The notes under the pieces: generated by a model
Databases searched by the model: none
What the model saw: the letters and a program-made list of their open reading frames with translations, nothing else
What the model was told of the DNA's origin: nothing
IMG/VR virus record: IMGVR_UViG_3300042197_000494
Coordinates: 1-52,142 of that record
DNA from: a virus
Length of the DNA stretch: 52,142 nucleotides
Direction: 5' to 3' (one strand)
Shown: one piece after another, positions 29,423 to 38,345 of the stretch
Position numbering within the stretch: the first letter of the stretch is position 1
Layout: the number at the start of each line of letters is the position of its first letter
Made by a program: the position numbers and the translations under genes

Positions 29423-29797
29423 TTAGATACCCATAGCCCTTCTAATCATACCCAATAATCGTTCGTCCATGCCCCTTATACGCCTTCTGGCTGGGTCTTC
29501 TAGGAACTTGGCTTTTTTTCCGGGTTGGTGTCTCATTTCTAAATCTTCGTGAACATAAATTGCGTAATCTGCGGCAGCCCCTCCGTATGTAATATCTACT
29601 ACTAGGTCTCCGCCCTCTATCTTAGGCAACCCAAGTTGCCCTGAACTTCGCAATATACCTGTATCTACTGGAACCTCATCTTGGCTTTCTTCAAATATAA
29701 CTGCTGCTTCTTTATAGAGAGCCTGACCCAAGGTATTGACTGCTTTAGGACCACCTAGAGTAAGTAATCTCATGAGTTCTTTTGTGTTCATACTCAT
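29423..29797 (-). CDS. HK97 gp10-like head-tail joining protein
   Basis: 124 aa from the ATG at 29797. ALYKEAAVIFEESQDEVPVD, TGILRSSGQLGLPKIEGGDL and DYAIYVHEDLEMRHQPGKKA are the gp10 family signature (VPVDTGxLRxS ... YAxxVHE). KFLEDPARRRIRGMDERLLG ends it. It joins connector and tail terminator. The start was chosen as the first ATG after the upstream stop. Confidence 0.83.
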   Translation of the reverse strand: MSMNTKELMRLLTLGGPKAVNTLGQALYKEAAVIFEESQDEVPVDTGILRSSGQLGLPKIEGGDLVVDITYGGAAADYAIYVHEDLEMRHQPGKKAKFLEDPARRRIRGMDERLLGMIRRAMGI

Positions 29798-29804
29798 TTC
29801 ATTA

Positions 29805-30167
29805 CTAGCCACCGAGAGAACCAAACCTTACTTTAGTGTGATGAACTGTTGCTGTTCCGTTTGCGCTATAACTTACCTTATCTACGCTAAGTATTCTAGG
29901 GTCTGCATTATTTCCCGGCAAATCTAATCTGTCACCAACTTCAATATCAGCGTCCGAAAGTATATAAAGAGTTCCTCCTTCAACAACTTGGTTGCCTTGA
30001 TCGTCACGAGTAGTTGCAACATCTGAAATTATGCGACAACTAAAGTTGGTGCCTGCACCACTTATTGATTTCGAGCCATAGTTATTAAGAGTAGTTGCTT
30101 TATAGACCGTAATAGTATCGGTCATGTCGTCTAGCCAGTGGTTGGGCTGTCCTGCTATGTAGGTCAT
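29805..30167 (-). CDS. Head-tail connector protein
   Basis: 120 aa. MTDTITVYKATTLNNYGSKS resembles head-closure proteins (Phage H-T join). DIEVGDRLDLPGNNADPRIL and TVHHTKVRFGSLGG complete a beta barrel. It lies between the gp6-like and gp10-like genes, the expected place for the head-closure subunit. Confidence 0.75.
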   Translation of the reverse strand: MTYIAGQPNHWLDDMTDTITVYKATTLNNYGSKSISGAGTNFSCRIISDVATTRDDQGNQVVEGGTLYILSDADIEVGDRLDLPGNNADPRILSVDKVSYSANGTATVHHTKVRFGSLGG

Positions 30168-30179
30168 AATGCCCCCAGT

Positions 30180-30590
30180 TTATACTGTGTAGTCGTGCAT
30201 TCCTGTATAGAAATCAGTCTTATAGGTAGTTACTGTTTTATCAGCAGTCGCCATAATTGCTGAAGCGTTTATTTCTACTGAAGGTGGGTACAGATCAAGT
30301 TCTTGGGCTTTTAATCTTTTAGCCAGTTCTCGAAACTCTTGGGCGGAAGTAGCATAAGACTCTGATATTGATAAATCGCCAATGCTTCTTGAATAGTTTG
30401 TTTTATGAGCATACTTGGCTGCAATAATTTCTGCTGCGTAGGCTGCTGCTGCATAAACATTACCCCAAGTCTCAAATAGATATGTTATTTCTGCGTCATG
30501 TAAATGAAAATCAGTAGAATCGGTATCTCCAACTAAAAATCTTATCTTATCTCGATTACCTGAGGTTGGGTCAACATAGGTAAATGCCAT
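30180..30590 (-). CDS. gp6-like head-tail connector (adaptor)
   Basis: 136 aa. FTYVDPTSGNRDKIRFLVGD is the connector start; DSTDFHLHDAEITYLFETWG and AAAYAAEIIAAKYAHKTNYS give the helical adaptor core, then LSISESYATSAQEFRELAKR. It binds below the portal. Its start overlaps the upstream stop by 1 bp. Confidence 0.82.
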   Translation of the reverse strand: MAFTYVDPTSGNRDKIRFLVGDTDSTDFHLHDAEITYLFETWGNVYAAAAYAAEIIAAKYAHKTNYSRSIGDLSISESYATSAQEFRELAKRLKAQELDLYPPSVEINASAIMATADKTVTTYKTDFYTGMHDYTV

Positions 30591-30940
30591 TACATACCAC
30601 CAAGCAAAAAGGTTACAACCCTTGAGCGATTAAGTATCTCTGCTTCGCTAGTTACTGATGAGGTTAAAGCAACTGTGCCATCTGAATCGGGCAAAGTGAT
30701 AGTTCGATCGGCTGTTGGGTCGGTAGCCAAAAGAGTAAGTTCATAAGAATCAGCAGTAGCACCTTCAAAAATTACGGCAGTAGGAACTGTTGGGTTGGCA
30801 GTAAATGTTCCACCGCTTTTGAGAACATAATCATCTAACTCGGTATCAACATCTGTGGCTAGATTTTCGAAATCAACAGCGATATTCGGCGCATCTGCGT
30901 TCTGCGGATAACGCAAGCCCTTAGTCGTTGTACCTGCCAT
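30590..30940 (-). CDS. Short fibre-like structural protein
   Basis: 116 aa, TAGGAGTAAGAA before the ATG. MAGTTTKGLRYPQNADAPNI and VDFENLATDVDTELDDYVLK are common phage fibre-head motifs. FEGATADSYELTLLATDPTA and DRTITLPDSDGTVALTS repeat a pattern found also in the 35484 gene. Probably a fibre or decoration subunit. Confidence 0.7.
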   Translation of the reverse strand: MAGTTTKGLRYPQNADAPNIAVDFENLATDVDTELDDYVLKSGGTFTANPTVPTAVIFEGATADSYELTLLATDPTADRTITLPDSDGTVALTSSVTSEAEILNRSRVVTFLLGGM

Positions 30941-30949
30941 TTCTTACTC

Positions 30950-31129
30950 CTAACTAATTATCGGTTGAGCATCTAAAAGAGTTACATCTCGCTTAGAAAC
31001 AAAACCACCATCACGGTCAAGTTTACCTTGTGCCGATTTTTCATCGGTGTCAAACACCGAAACAATCATCTTTACTTCATAAGTAAATACTTTTGTTTCT
31101 TTTTGTGCTACTTTTGAATCTTTAGCCAT
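30950..31129 (-). CDS. Small hypothetical structural-region protein (59 aa)
   Basis: Starts MAKDSKVAQKETKVFTYEVK with AAGGAGAGAAAC, ends LLDAQPIIS. Beta-hairpin-like content (VKMIVSVFDTDEKSAQGKLD, FVSKRDVTLL). Sits between a Gly-rich fibre gene and a short fibre gene. No family recognised. Confidence 0.62.
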   Translation of the reverse strand: MAKDSKVAQKETKVFTYEVKMIVSVFDTDEKSAQGKLDRDGGFVSKRDVTLLDAQPIIS

Positions 31130-31146
31130 TGTTTCTCTCCTTAGGA

Positions 31147-32943
31147 TTATGCGGCATATCGAACTATAACGATACCTGAGCCACCTGAACCACCACTAGA
31201 ATTAAAAGTTGCTCCAGCGCCACCGCCACCGCCAGTATTATCTGTCCCCGATGTACCATTATGGGTTCCAGTACCACCTGTTGTAAAGTTTCCTGCTCCA
31301 CCGCCACCTGAACCGCCAGTTCCTCCAGCAGTTGCACCTGTACCATAACAACCACCACCACCACCACCTGCATAAGTGACAGATGAACCAGTAATTGAAA
31401 TAGCAACACCAGCACCACCATTACCACCAGTAGTTGATGTAGCAGTTCCCGCTTGTCCTACCGCTCCTGCTCCTCCACCACCACCACCACGATAAATACC
31501 TGTGGATTGGGTCATACCATTACCACCAGCAAAACCTTGACCTGAAGGAGATGCTGTGCCACCAGTACCAGCAGGAGAAGCATCTTCTCCAGCACCACCA
31601 CCACCGCTACCACCTGAATTTGCGTTTAGTGTACCTGAAGGTCGATAACTTCCACCACCACCACCGCCAGTTGAAGTAATACTTGAAAACACAGAGTTTG
31701 AACCATTACTACCTGCGGGTCTATCGCTATTACTACCACTAGGAGAACCAGCACCACCAGCACCGACTGTTACTGTGTATCCAGTCCCCGAAGTTAGTGA
31801 TAATGCTGATTCAAGTGAACCTCCACCGCCAGTTGCGGTTACGGTAGAACGCAATCCACCAGCACCGCCACCACCGCCATGTTGTGTACCACCACCCGCT
31901 CCACCTGCTACGACTAAATAATCAGCAGTTAAATTTTGAGTAGGTGTAAAAGTTCCACTAGATGTGAATGTGTGAATAATATAGCCACCAGTTGAATCAT
32001 AAGTAATAGTTCCACCAGTTGCTTTTGTTGGCACAGTAGTAAAAGTCCCTGATGAATTAAATGTATAAACTGTGTATGAACCTGAAGTGGTCTGAGTACC
32101 ACCAATGAATGTGCCTTCTGAAGTTAGAGCGCGAAGGATTACAACTCCTGAACCACCTGCTGCACCATTACCACCACTAGTTCCACCACCACCTCCGCCA
32201 CCACCTAGGTTGACAGTTCCAGCAGTACCGTGTGCAGTCGCATTTGCACCTGCACCTCCACCACCAGTTCCTCCAGCACCAGCATTGGCTCCACCGCCAC
32301 CACCGCCACCACCGCCATAAGTTACGGATGAACCAGTAATTGATACTGCAGTTCCATTTCCTCCAGCACCACAAACTGAACTGGTTGCAGTTCCGCCAGC
32401 AGCACTGGTTCCTCCTCCACCACCGCATCTTTGATTTCCAGAAGAACCTGCTCCACCATCTTTACCTTGACTAGCGGTACCTAAACCAGCAGCGAACCCA
32501 CCGACTCCTTGAGCACCTCCGCCACCGCATCCACCATTAGCACCAGAACCTTGACCTGAACCATCTCCTCCACCACCACCTCCGCCTAAAGAAGTAATAG
32601 TTGAAAATATAGAATCAGAACCATTAGAGCCTCGTTGGTTTGGGTCAGCACCTCTTGCTCCGCCACCGCCAACTGTAACTGTATATGAAGTTGCTAAAGT
32701 AAGGGACAACGCAGTTTCTAAAGTTCCACCATTACCAGTTGCTGTTACAGTTGAGCGTAAACCTCCAGCACCTCCGCCACCAGAACATTCATCACCACCT
32801 CCACCACCACCAGCAAGTACAAGATAATCAACTGGAATAATGGTTTGTCCTCTAGCCCCAGTCAAAGTGATATTACCTGTGGTCAAAGATGAAACTTGTG
32901 ACCCGGGAATCATGATGCGCTGTAAGCCGAGGTGTGTGGTCAT
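31147..32943 (-). CDS. Glycine-rich fibre protein 1
   Basis: 598 aa. Two repeats of a module: a beta-strand 'DYLVLAGGGGGG', Gly-rich loops, 'GGLRSTVTATG', 'ALSLT..TSYTVTVGGGG', 'SIFSTITSLGGGGGG' and 'SITGSSVTYGGGGGGG', ending GSGIVIVRYAA. Polyglycine-II type lattices are known in phage adhesin tips. Likely a receptor-binding or fibre protein. It is a paralogue of the 33351-35099 gene. Several proline- or valine-rich frames seen in its other reading frames are shadows. Confidence 0.82.
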   Translation of the reverse strand: MTTHLGLQRIMIPGSQVSSLTTGNITLTGARGQTIIPVDYLVLAGGGGGGDECSGGGGAGGLRSTVTATGNGGTLETALSLTLATSYTVTVGGGGARGADPNQRGSNGSDSIFSTITSLGGGGGGGDGSGQGSGANGGCGGGGAQGVGGFAAGLGTASQGKDGGAGSSGNQRCGGGGGTSAAGGTATSSVCGAGGNGTAVSITGSSVTYGGGGGGGGGANAGAGGTGGGGAGANATAHGTAGTVNLGGGGGGGGTSGGNGAAGGSGVVILRALTSEGTFIGGTQTTSGSYTVYTFNSSGTFTTVPTKATGGTITYDSTGGYIIHTFTSSGTFTPTQNLTADYLVVAGGAGGGTQHGGGGGAGGLRSTVTATGGGGSLESALSLTSGTGYTVTVGAGGAGSPSGSNSDRPAGSNGSNSVFSSITSTGGGGGGSYRPSGTLNANSGGSGGGGAGEDASPAGTGGTASPSGQGFAGGNGMTQSTGIYRGGGGGGAGAVGQAGTATSTTGGNGGAGVAISITGSSVTYAGGGGGGCYGTGATAGGTGGSGGGGAGNFTTGGTGTHNGTSGTDNTGGGGGAGATFNSSGGSGGSGIVIVRYAA

Positions 32944-32957
32944 GGTTTTTTATTTCC

Positions 32958-33329
32958 TTATTCGGTAACTAAGTCCCAAGAAGTTGTTTCTTCATTCCAT
33001 GTGTATCTTTCGCCGTCTGTTGGATAAGCAACAGGGGCTTCCCATAGACATGAAGTTTCATTCAATGTCCATGAAGCGAAAGGCTTTGGAGGAATGAAGG
33101 CATCACGACCTGAATCGTATGTGTATCCAATTCCTGCATAGTTTTTGCGGAAAGGTGTTCCACCTAAAGCGTGAACTCCTCCTGATGTGTTGTATGAAGT
33201 CTTGACCCAAGTACCGCCAAGACCTAGTGTGTTAGCAAGAAAGTTTTGTCCATCGTTTTCTTGAGCATTATCAACTACAAGAACACGGAGAACTACTCCT
33301 TGCCCATCTATTTCTGCGAAGTGCGCCAT
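32958..33329 (-). CDS. Fibre-associated conserved phage protein
   Basis: 123 aa, AAAGGAGAAAAA before the ATG. MAHFAEIDGQGVVLRVLVVD, then NTSGGVHALGGTPFRKNYAG, IGYTYDSGRDAFIPPKPFAS and WTLNETSCLWEAPVAYP. This family is widespread in cyanophages and other marine or freshwater phages as a structural/fibre-linked protein. It lies between the two Gly-rich genes. Confidence 0.82.
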   Translation of the reverse strand: MAHFAEIDGQGVVLRVLVVDNAQENDGQNFLANTLGLGGTWVKTSYNTSGGVHALGGTPFRKNYAGIGYTYDSGRDAFIPPKPFASWTLNETSCLWEAPVAYPTDGERYTWNEETTSWDLVTE

Positions 33330-33350
33330 TTTTTCTCCTTTGTTTGTTGT

Positions 33351-35099
33351 TTATGCCGCATAACGAATAATAACAATTCCTGAACCGCCAGAGCCACCAT
33401 TAAATGCAGTACCAGTGTAACCACCACCACCGCCTCCGCCACCAGTGTTTACAGTACCAGAATCACCAGCAACAATTTTATTACCATTACCGCCACCACC
33501 AGTACCGCCTGTACCTCTAGCAACATCATTACCACTCCAAACACCACCACCTGCACCACCGCCACCTGCATAATTAGTAGAAGTGCCAGAAATTGAATTA
33601 CTTACTCCCGCACCACCATTACCTGATGTACTAGTGTTTGGTGCAGTTTGTCCAGCAGCACCAGCACCTCCGCCTCCACCACTAGCATTACCAGCAGAAG
33701 CATTACCACCTGCAAAACCTTGATTTGCTGTACCTGCACCACCAGTAAAACCATCAGTTGAGGCACCTCCACCAGAACCACCACTACCGCCAGCCTTAGG
33801 ACCAACACCACTACCACCACCACCGCCACCGCCAGTGGAGGTGATAGTAGAAAATACTGAGTTGGAACCATTAGTTCCTCTTAACGCGCCTGAAGCACCA
33901 GCACCACCGCCACCTACTGTTACTGTATAACCAGTACCAGAAGTTAGAGACAATGTTGATTCAACAGAGCCGCCACCTCCAGTAGATATAACGGTACTGC
34001 GTAAACCTCCCGCACCGCCACCGCCACCTACAGCACCACCACCGCCTGCGCCTCCAGCAACAACTAAGTAATCAGCAGTAATGTTGCTTGTCGGCGTAAA
34101 AGTTCCTGATGAAGTAAAAGTATGAACCCAAAATCCGCCATCTTTAGTAATCGTTCCGCCAAGTGCTTTTGCTAGAGAGTATCTAACAATTACAACACCG
34201 CTACCGCCTGCTGCGCCAGCACGATATCCTCCTGAAAAGTATGCGCCACCTCCACCGCCACCGCCAAGATTTGTACCACCAGCAACAGAAGGAGATGTAT
34301 TATCTGATGAACCACCAGCACCGCCACCACCTGTACCACCTGTACCGCCAGCAGCATTACCACCAACGCTATCTTTGCGGCCACCGCCACCGCCTCCACC
34401 TGCATAGGTTACAGAAGTACCAGTTATTGATGATGCAACACCATTACCACCATTAGCGCCAGCAGTGTTTGTACCAGTAGAAGCATTTGAACCAACTGCT
34501 CCTGCACCACCGCCACCTGAACCTGAACTAGCACCACCAGTTTGTCCACCACCTGCAAAACCTTGATTTGCAGTTCCTGCTGCTCCTGCACCAGCATTAC
34601 CACCGCCACCGCCTGAACCACCAGTTGTTGCCGCAGTACCATCACCACCACCTGCACCACCAGCAGTTGAAGTGATAGTAGAAAATACTGAGTTATTACC
34701 TGCTGTACCTGTTAAACCAGTAGCACCAGCACCTGCTCCGCCACCACCAACTGTAACTGTGTAACCAATACCTGATGTTAAAGATAATGCAGATTCTAAT
34801 GAACCACCACCGCCAGTAGCAGTTACAGTAGAGCGTAATCCACCAGCACCACCGCCACCACCAAGTGAACCACCTCCACCACCACCTGCTACTACTAGAT
34901 AATCAACAGTTAGATTTTGAGTAGGAGTGAAAGTATCTGAAGAATTAAAAGTGTGAACAATATAAGGATAATCTAAAGATACAGTTCCTCCGATTGCCAA
35001 AGGTCTAATTCCAGCAGAAGGCGTGGTGATAGCACCCGTCAGTAAAGATGAAACTTGAACTGACGGGTTAGCACCAAGAAGTCGTGATGGTAGTGACAC
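33351..35099 (-). CDS. Glycine-rich fibre protein 2
   Basis: 582 aa, built like the 31147 protein: repeats of 'TVDYLVVAGGGGGG', 'GGLRSTVTATGGGG', 'YTVTVGGGGAG', 'SVFSTITSTGGGGGG', with final 'GSGIVIIRYAA'. It contains two full modules. The N-terminus MSLPSRLLGANPSVQVSSLL is similar to the paralogue's. Sequence similarity at DNA level invites recombination between the two genes and could diversify host binding. Confidence 0.82.
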   Translation of the reverse strand: MSLPSRLLGANPSVQVSSLLTGAITTPSAGIRPLAIGGTVSLDYPYIVHTFNSSDTFTPTQNLTVDYLVVAGGGGGGSLGGGGGAGGLRSTVTATGGGGSLESALSLTSGIGYTVTVGGGGAGAGATGLTGTAGNNSVFSTITSTAGGAGGGDGTAATTGGSGGGGGNAGAGAAGTANQGFAGGGQTGGASSGSGGGGAGAVGSNASTGTNTAGANGGNGVASSITGTSVTYAGGGGGGGRKDSVGGNAAGGTGGTGGGGAGGSSDNTSPSVAGGTNLGGGGGGGAYFSGGYRAGAAGGSGVVIVRYSLAKALGGTITKDGGFWVHTFTSSGTFTPTSNITADYLVVAGGAGGGGAVGGGGGAGGLRSTVISTGGGGSVESTLSLTSGTGYTVTVGGGGAGASGALRGTNGSNSVFSTITSTGGGGGGGSGVGPKAGGSGGSGGGASTDGFTGGAGTANQGFAGGNASAGNASGGGGGAGAAGQTAPNTSTSGNGGAGVSNSISGTSTNYAGGGGAGGGVWSGNDVARGTGGTGGGGNGNKIVAGDSGTVNTGGGGGGGGYTGTAFNGGSGGSGIVIIRYAA

Positions 35100-35112
35100 G
35101 CACTAACTCCTA

Positions 35113-35472
35113 TCAGGTAGTCGCTACTCGATTTACAAATCCGTGAATTGTTACAACATCTGCGGTTCCAGCATACGCCTTGATAATCAAAGAGTTGCGT
35201 AGAACTAGGTCAGGACAAACAAGTGTTAGACCTGATGTTGCAGGGATCGATAACTTAATGTCATCATCTACTGAGGTTGTTCCGCCCCATTGTAAAGTTA
35301 GGTTTACAGCAGATGCGCTTGAGTTATATGCATATAGCGTAATAACATCGCAATCTGTTGCTGATGAAGTTGCGGTATGGATAGTGGTACCAGCAGAAGA
35401 AGTTGCGGCAACTTTTACTGCTCTACCATCTGTTGAACCCGATAACGGGATTCGGCTTACTGTTGTTGCCAT
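35113..35472 (-). CDS. Small structural beta protein
   Basis: 119 aa, AAGGAGAAAATAA before the ATG. MATTVSRIPLSGSTDGRAVK, then TSSATDCDVITLYAYNSSAS, AVNLTLQWGGTTSVDDDIKL and VVTIHGFVNRV. All-beta, similar to small phage head or fibre proteins found in environmental phages. Probably virion-associated. Confidence 0.7.
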   Translation of the reverse strand: MATTVSRIPLSGSTDGRAVKVAATSSAGTTIHTATSSATDCDVITLYAYNSSASAVNLTLQWGGTTSVDDDIKLSIPATSGLTLVCPDLVLRNSLIIKAYAGTADVVTIHGFVNRVATT

Positions 35473-35483
35473 TTATTTTCTCC

Positions 35484-36056
35484 TTAAGCGAATACCTGCA
35501 CCGCAAAGGCGAAGGCTTGGTCGTTGGCTGATACTCCACCCGAAGATGCAGTAGCAAAAGATAATACTCCTGAACCATCAGTTGAAAGAACTTGGTTGGC
35601 TGTTCCATCGGCAGATGGCAAAGTCCATACTAGATTTGTTGTTATTGACGCTGGTGCTTTGAATCCAACATAATTAGTTCCATTGGCGGTTGCTTCTAGG
35701 AAACGAGTTTCGGCTTGATTATCGAAAGACGCTTGAGTTCCAATAGTCGGACTTGTTAAGGTTTTGTTAGTAAGAGTGTCTGTTGTATCTGTTCCAACAA
35801 GAGTAGTGGTTGCATTGGGAAGGGTAACTGTCCTGTCGGCAGTTGGTTCACCAGCCGTTAAAGTTAATTCACTAGCGTCAGCAGTTGTGCCTTCAAAAAC
35901 AATGCTTTGATTGAAAGCAATTTCAAGACCAGTTTGCTGACCTGAGAAGGTAGCATCTGAAATCGTTGGATTTGTAAGTGTTTTATTGGTAAGAGTCTGT
36001 GTTCCTGTGAGAGTAACTGCTCCTGCTGCTGAGGAGCCATTGAGGGTTATAGCCAT
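35484..36056 (-). CDS. Fibre protein with 'TNKTLT' repeats
   Basis: 190 aa. LTGTQTLTNKTLTNPTISDA and TDTLTNKTLTSPTIGTQASF are the repeated phage-fibre motif. FEGTTADASELTLTAGEPTA and DRTVTLPNATTTLVG repeat the pattern in the 30590 gene. Ends in a Ser/Ala-rich segment. Likely a thin fibre or fibre-base protein. Confidence 0.76.
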   Translation of the reverse strand: MAITLNGSSAAGAVTLTGTQTLTNKTLTNPTISDATFSGQQTGLEIAFNQSIVFEGTTADASELTLTAGEPTADRTVTLPNATTTLVGTDTTDTLTNKTLTSPTIGTQASFDNQAETRFLEATANGTNYVGFKAPASITTNLVWTLPSADGTANQVLSTDGSGVLSFATASSGGVSANDQAFAFAVQVFA

Positions 36057-36385
36057 TATGCAATCTCCGATCCGAAGGCTTGAAATACTGCATTTGTGTC
36101 TGAGGCATAAACAGTTAGCACATCTGTTGCATCTAGTGTAATTCCAAGTGTGTAAGCAGCGGTTGAGTTCGCAGCCAAACTTGTGTCATATGCCAAATAC
36201 TGTGAATTCGCCAAAGATGCTCCATTTGGTCTTATAGCAATTCTGTAAGTTATAGCCGAGGCTGAAAGGTTAGCCACAGAAATTGTTGAAACTACTGTCT
36301 CGGTTGCCGCAGGAACAGTATAAAGAGTTGTTGCAGTAGTAGCAGCAGGATTGGACTGCCCTAATACCTTGTAGGTTGTTGCCAT
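36056..36385 (-). CDS. Small structural beta protein
   Basis: 109 aa: MATTYKVLGQSNPAATTATT, LYTVPAATETVVSTISVANL, then ITYRIAIRPNGASL and DATDVLTVYASDTNAV. The same small all-beta family as 35113 and 37830, seen in environmental phage structural clusters. The start overlaps the next gene's end by 1 bp. Confidence 0.72.
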   Translation of the reverse strand: MATTYKVLGQSNPAATTATTLYTVPAATETVVSTISVANLSASAITYRIAIRPNGASLANSQYLAYDTSLAANSTAAYTLGITLDATDVLTVYASDTNAVFQAFGSEIA

Positions 36386-36388
36386 TTA

Positions 36389-37066
36389 TTATCCTCCGAT
36401 AAGCAGTAGTGGGTTAAGTCTAGCCGATAAAGTATTCGAAGCGGTTGTTGCCGAGGCTTGTGCCGCAATTCTTGCTGCATCTGCTTGAGCAACCTCCTCT
36501 GCCATATCACTACCAGAGACTGGATATGAACCAGAGTTTAGCAGAGTATATGTAGCAAAGGCACTATTGACTTGCGTATAAGTAGCATAACTTGCGTTAA
36601 TTTCCCAGTAGTTTCCTGAACTTGGGAACTCGTTGGTTGCCTGAGTAATAAGTGCGTCTAATGCTGCTATTGAAGTTTCGAGAGCAGCGAAAGGCACCTC
36701 GGTTATTAGCCCAATATAGGTTGTGTCTATTGTTGGAAGGGGAGAAATATCAGCAAGACTCAAAGCACCAGCACTCGCAGCAGGTAAAGTTATTGTGTAG
36801 GTTCTGCCACTTGGAAAGGCTTCTTCAACTGTATAACTAAATGTTGGAATAATATCGGCGTCATCTGTTGCTGGTAAAGAGGTCGAAAAGGAACCATTTG
36901 AATCTAAAGTAACAGCAATAGTTGAAGGCACAACCATTTCATTTGCAAGTGAGTTCCTGAGCATATCTGAAAGCGTAAATTGGACTTGACCTGCTATTGC
37001 TGTTCCTAAGAAATCAACGAAGTTTCCAGTAACTGTAACTTGGGTGACCGAGGCATCAATTGGCAT
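36389..37066 (-). CDS. Ig/carboxypeptidase-regulatory-like structural protein 1
   Basis: 225 aa. VTVTGNFVDFLGTAIAGQVQ, DSNGSFSTSLPATDDADIIP and FSYTVEEAFPSGRTYTITLP form a beta-sandwich like baseplate/adhesin modules. The C-terminal part is helical and Ala-rich (AEEVAQADAARIAAQASATT). Paralogue of 37265-37807. Probably a fibre or neck protein. Confidence 0.72.
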   Translation of the reverse strand: MPIDASVTQVTVTGNFVDFLGTAIAGQVQFTLSDMLRNSLANEMVVPSTIAVTLDSNGSFSTSLPATDDADIIPTFSYTVEEAFPSGRTYTITLPAASAGALSLADISPLPTIDTTYIGLITEVPFAALETSIAALDALITQATNEFPSSGNYWEINASYATYTQVNSAFATYTLLNSGSYPVSGSDMAEEVAQADAARIAAQASATTASNTLSARLNPLLLIGG

Positions 37067-37263
37067 TATGCACCACCTAACATCATTCCAAAGGTGGCTC
37101 TTTTAGCGGAATCTCTTGCACTATTTCTTGCAGTCAAAGCCGCATTTACATCTGCAACAATTAAATCAGTATCGTCATCAATAGTATCCAAAGCATTTTC
37201 AAGTTCAGTCATTAGCGCAGCAGCAGTAGTATGTCTTGCTATTGCTACATATGGTTCAGCCAT
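37066..37263 (-). CDS. Small helical protein, possible fibre chaperone or tail
   Basis: 65 aa: MAEPYVAIARHTTAAALMTE, then DVNAALTARNSARDSAKRAT. Helical. Its position between two paralogous beta-sandwich genes, and the shared Ala-rich helix, suggest a split C-terminal unit or a partner. No family recognised. Confidence 0.62.
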   Translation of the reverse strand: MAEPYVAIARHTTAAALMTELENALDTIDDDTDLIVADVNAALTARNSARDSAKRATFGMMLGGA

Positions 37264-37264
37264 T

Positions 37265-37807
37265 TTACATCCCCATCAAAACAAATTGATTTAATGCTGC
37301 TTTACTTGTTTCAACATTAGCAGTTTCTGCTTGGTCTGCATAAAGTTCAATGTTATCTAAGTTTGCGCCTGTGTCCGTCATTTGGTCGTACTCTGCATCA
37401 GCAGCCGTATATCTTGCTAATAAAGTATTGTACTGCGCCTGTGTAACATAACTTGCTGCTTCTGCTGATGTGACGGCAGGAGCGAGATCAGCGATATCTT
37501 GTGGGTCAGGAGTGTCGGTTGGCAGAGTAATAAAAAAAGTTCTTCCACCACTAAATACTTCTTCAACTTCATAAGCAAATGGCTGTGGGCTTACATCAGT
37601 ATCATCAGTTATTGGCAAAACTATAGAAAACTCACCGCTAGCATTGAGAGTTGCAGTCAAAGCCTGATTTACAATAATTTGATTTTGGTCAGTATCTTTG
37701 ATAATACTTTGAGGCGTAAAGCGAACAGAACCTGAGATTGGATTTCCTTGAATATCTACATAAGTTCCAGTCAGGGTAATGGTCGTAAGGTCGGGAGTTA
37801 AAGCCAC
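37265..37807 (-). CDS. Ig/carboxypeptidase-regulatory-like structural protein 2
   Basis: 180 aa from a GTG at 37807 with AAGGAG. ITLTGTYVDIQGNPISGSVR, NASGEFSIVLPITDDTDVSP and FAYEVEEVFSGGRTFFITLP match the 36389 protein closely in layout. The C-terminal half is a different helical segment (AQYNTLLARYTAADAEYDQM). A tandem duplication with divergence. Confidence 0.72.
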   Translation of the reverse strand: MALTPDLTTITLTGTYVDIQGNPISGSVRFTPQSIIKDTDQNQIIVNQALTATLNASGEFSIVLPITDDTDVSPQPFAYEVEEVFSGGRTFFITLPTDTPDPQDIADLAPAVTSAEAASYVTQAQYNTLLARYTAADAEYDQMTDTGANLDNIELYADQAETANVETSKAALNQFVLMGM

Positions 37808-37829
37808 AATATCTCCTTACTTTTCTTAA

Positions 37830-38102
37830 TTAGTTTCCTGCTCGCAGAACATTAACATTTTGGGTACTAGAAGCAACTATTCCATATACGATTTCACCTT
37901 GTAAAAGATCAATAGAAATATCTGCTCCACCAGCAAGAGCCACTCCATAAGAAGAGGTAGTCACGCCATTTCCGCCAATATAAACTGTAGTGCTTGCAGA
38001 TGGATTTTGAATTAAGACTGAGTGACCATCACGATCATTTGCGGCAGTAGAGATTACAGTCTGTGTAGTTCCAACCGACACAATATTATGTGTTATTGCC
38101 AT
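37830..38102 (-). CDS. Small structural beta protein
   Basis: 90 aa, AAAGGAG before the ATG. MAITHNIVSVGTTQTVISTA, then VLIQNPSASTTVYIGGNGVT and IDLLQGEIVYGIVASSTQNV. The 'VxIQNxSxxTVYIGGxGVT' pattern is a recurrent small phage head/decoration protein. Probably on the virion surface. Confidence 0.75.
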   Translation of the reverse strand: MAITHNIVSVGTTQTVISTAANDRDGHSVLIQNPSASTTVYIGGNGVTTSSYGVALAGGADISIDLLQGEIVYGIVASSTQNVNVLRAGN

Positions 38103-38119
38103 AAAACTCCTTTATAGAT

Positions 38120-38143
38120 GGGGCGACTATCTCTAATCGCCCC
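38120..38143 (-). other. Intercistronic GC-rich hairpin
   Basis: GGGGCGA (38120-38126) pairs perfectly with TCGCCCC (38137-38143) in the gap between two structural genes. No T-run follows, so it may stabilise mRNA ends or partly terminate. Confidence 0.6.
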
Positions 38144-38149
38144 TCTAGT

Positions 38150-38344
38150 TTACTTGTTGACTAAGTCTTTTTGCTGCTTAGGCTTTTTGATTTCTTCTTT
38201 AATCTCAACTGCATCTTCAATAAATTCAATATATCTATTGTTCTTTAATGAATTAGCAGTTCTCCAACCACTCACATCTACCACTGTTGAAGGCAATAAT
38301 ATCTCACCATTAACAGTCATTTGCTTAAGAATTCTGGCTCTCAT
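38150..38344 (-). CDS. Small head-region protein
   Basis: 64 aa from the ATG at 38344, 1 bp after the upstream stop. MRARILKQMTVNGEILLPST, VDVSGWRTANSLKNNRYIEF and a Lys/Glu-rich tail. The 'xGxxxxPGxxVDVSxWRxxxxLxxxRYI' pattern is common in a small phage head-proximal family. Function unknown. Confidence 0.68.
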   Translation of the reverse strand: MRARILKQMTVNGEILLPSTVVDVSGWRTANSLKNNRYIEFIEDAVEIKEEIKKPKQQKDLVNK

Positions 38345-38345
38345 C

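Noticed and set aside
32105-32428. Proline-rich plus-strand and Trp/Arg-rich minus-strand frames
   Set aside because: They are out-of-frame shadows of the glycine-rich gene with extreme composition and no ribosome site.
31147-35099. CRISPR-like or microsatellite repeats
   Set aside because: The CACCACCGCC-type repeats are glycine codons of two fibre genes read on the minus strand; spacing is irregular and in frame.
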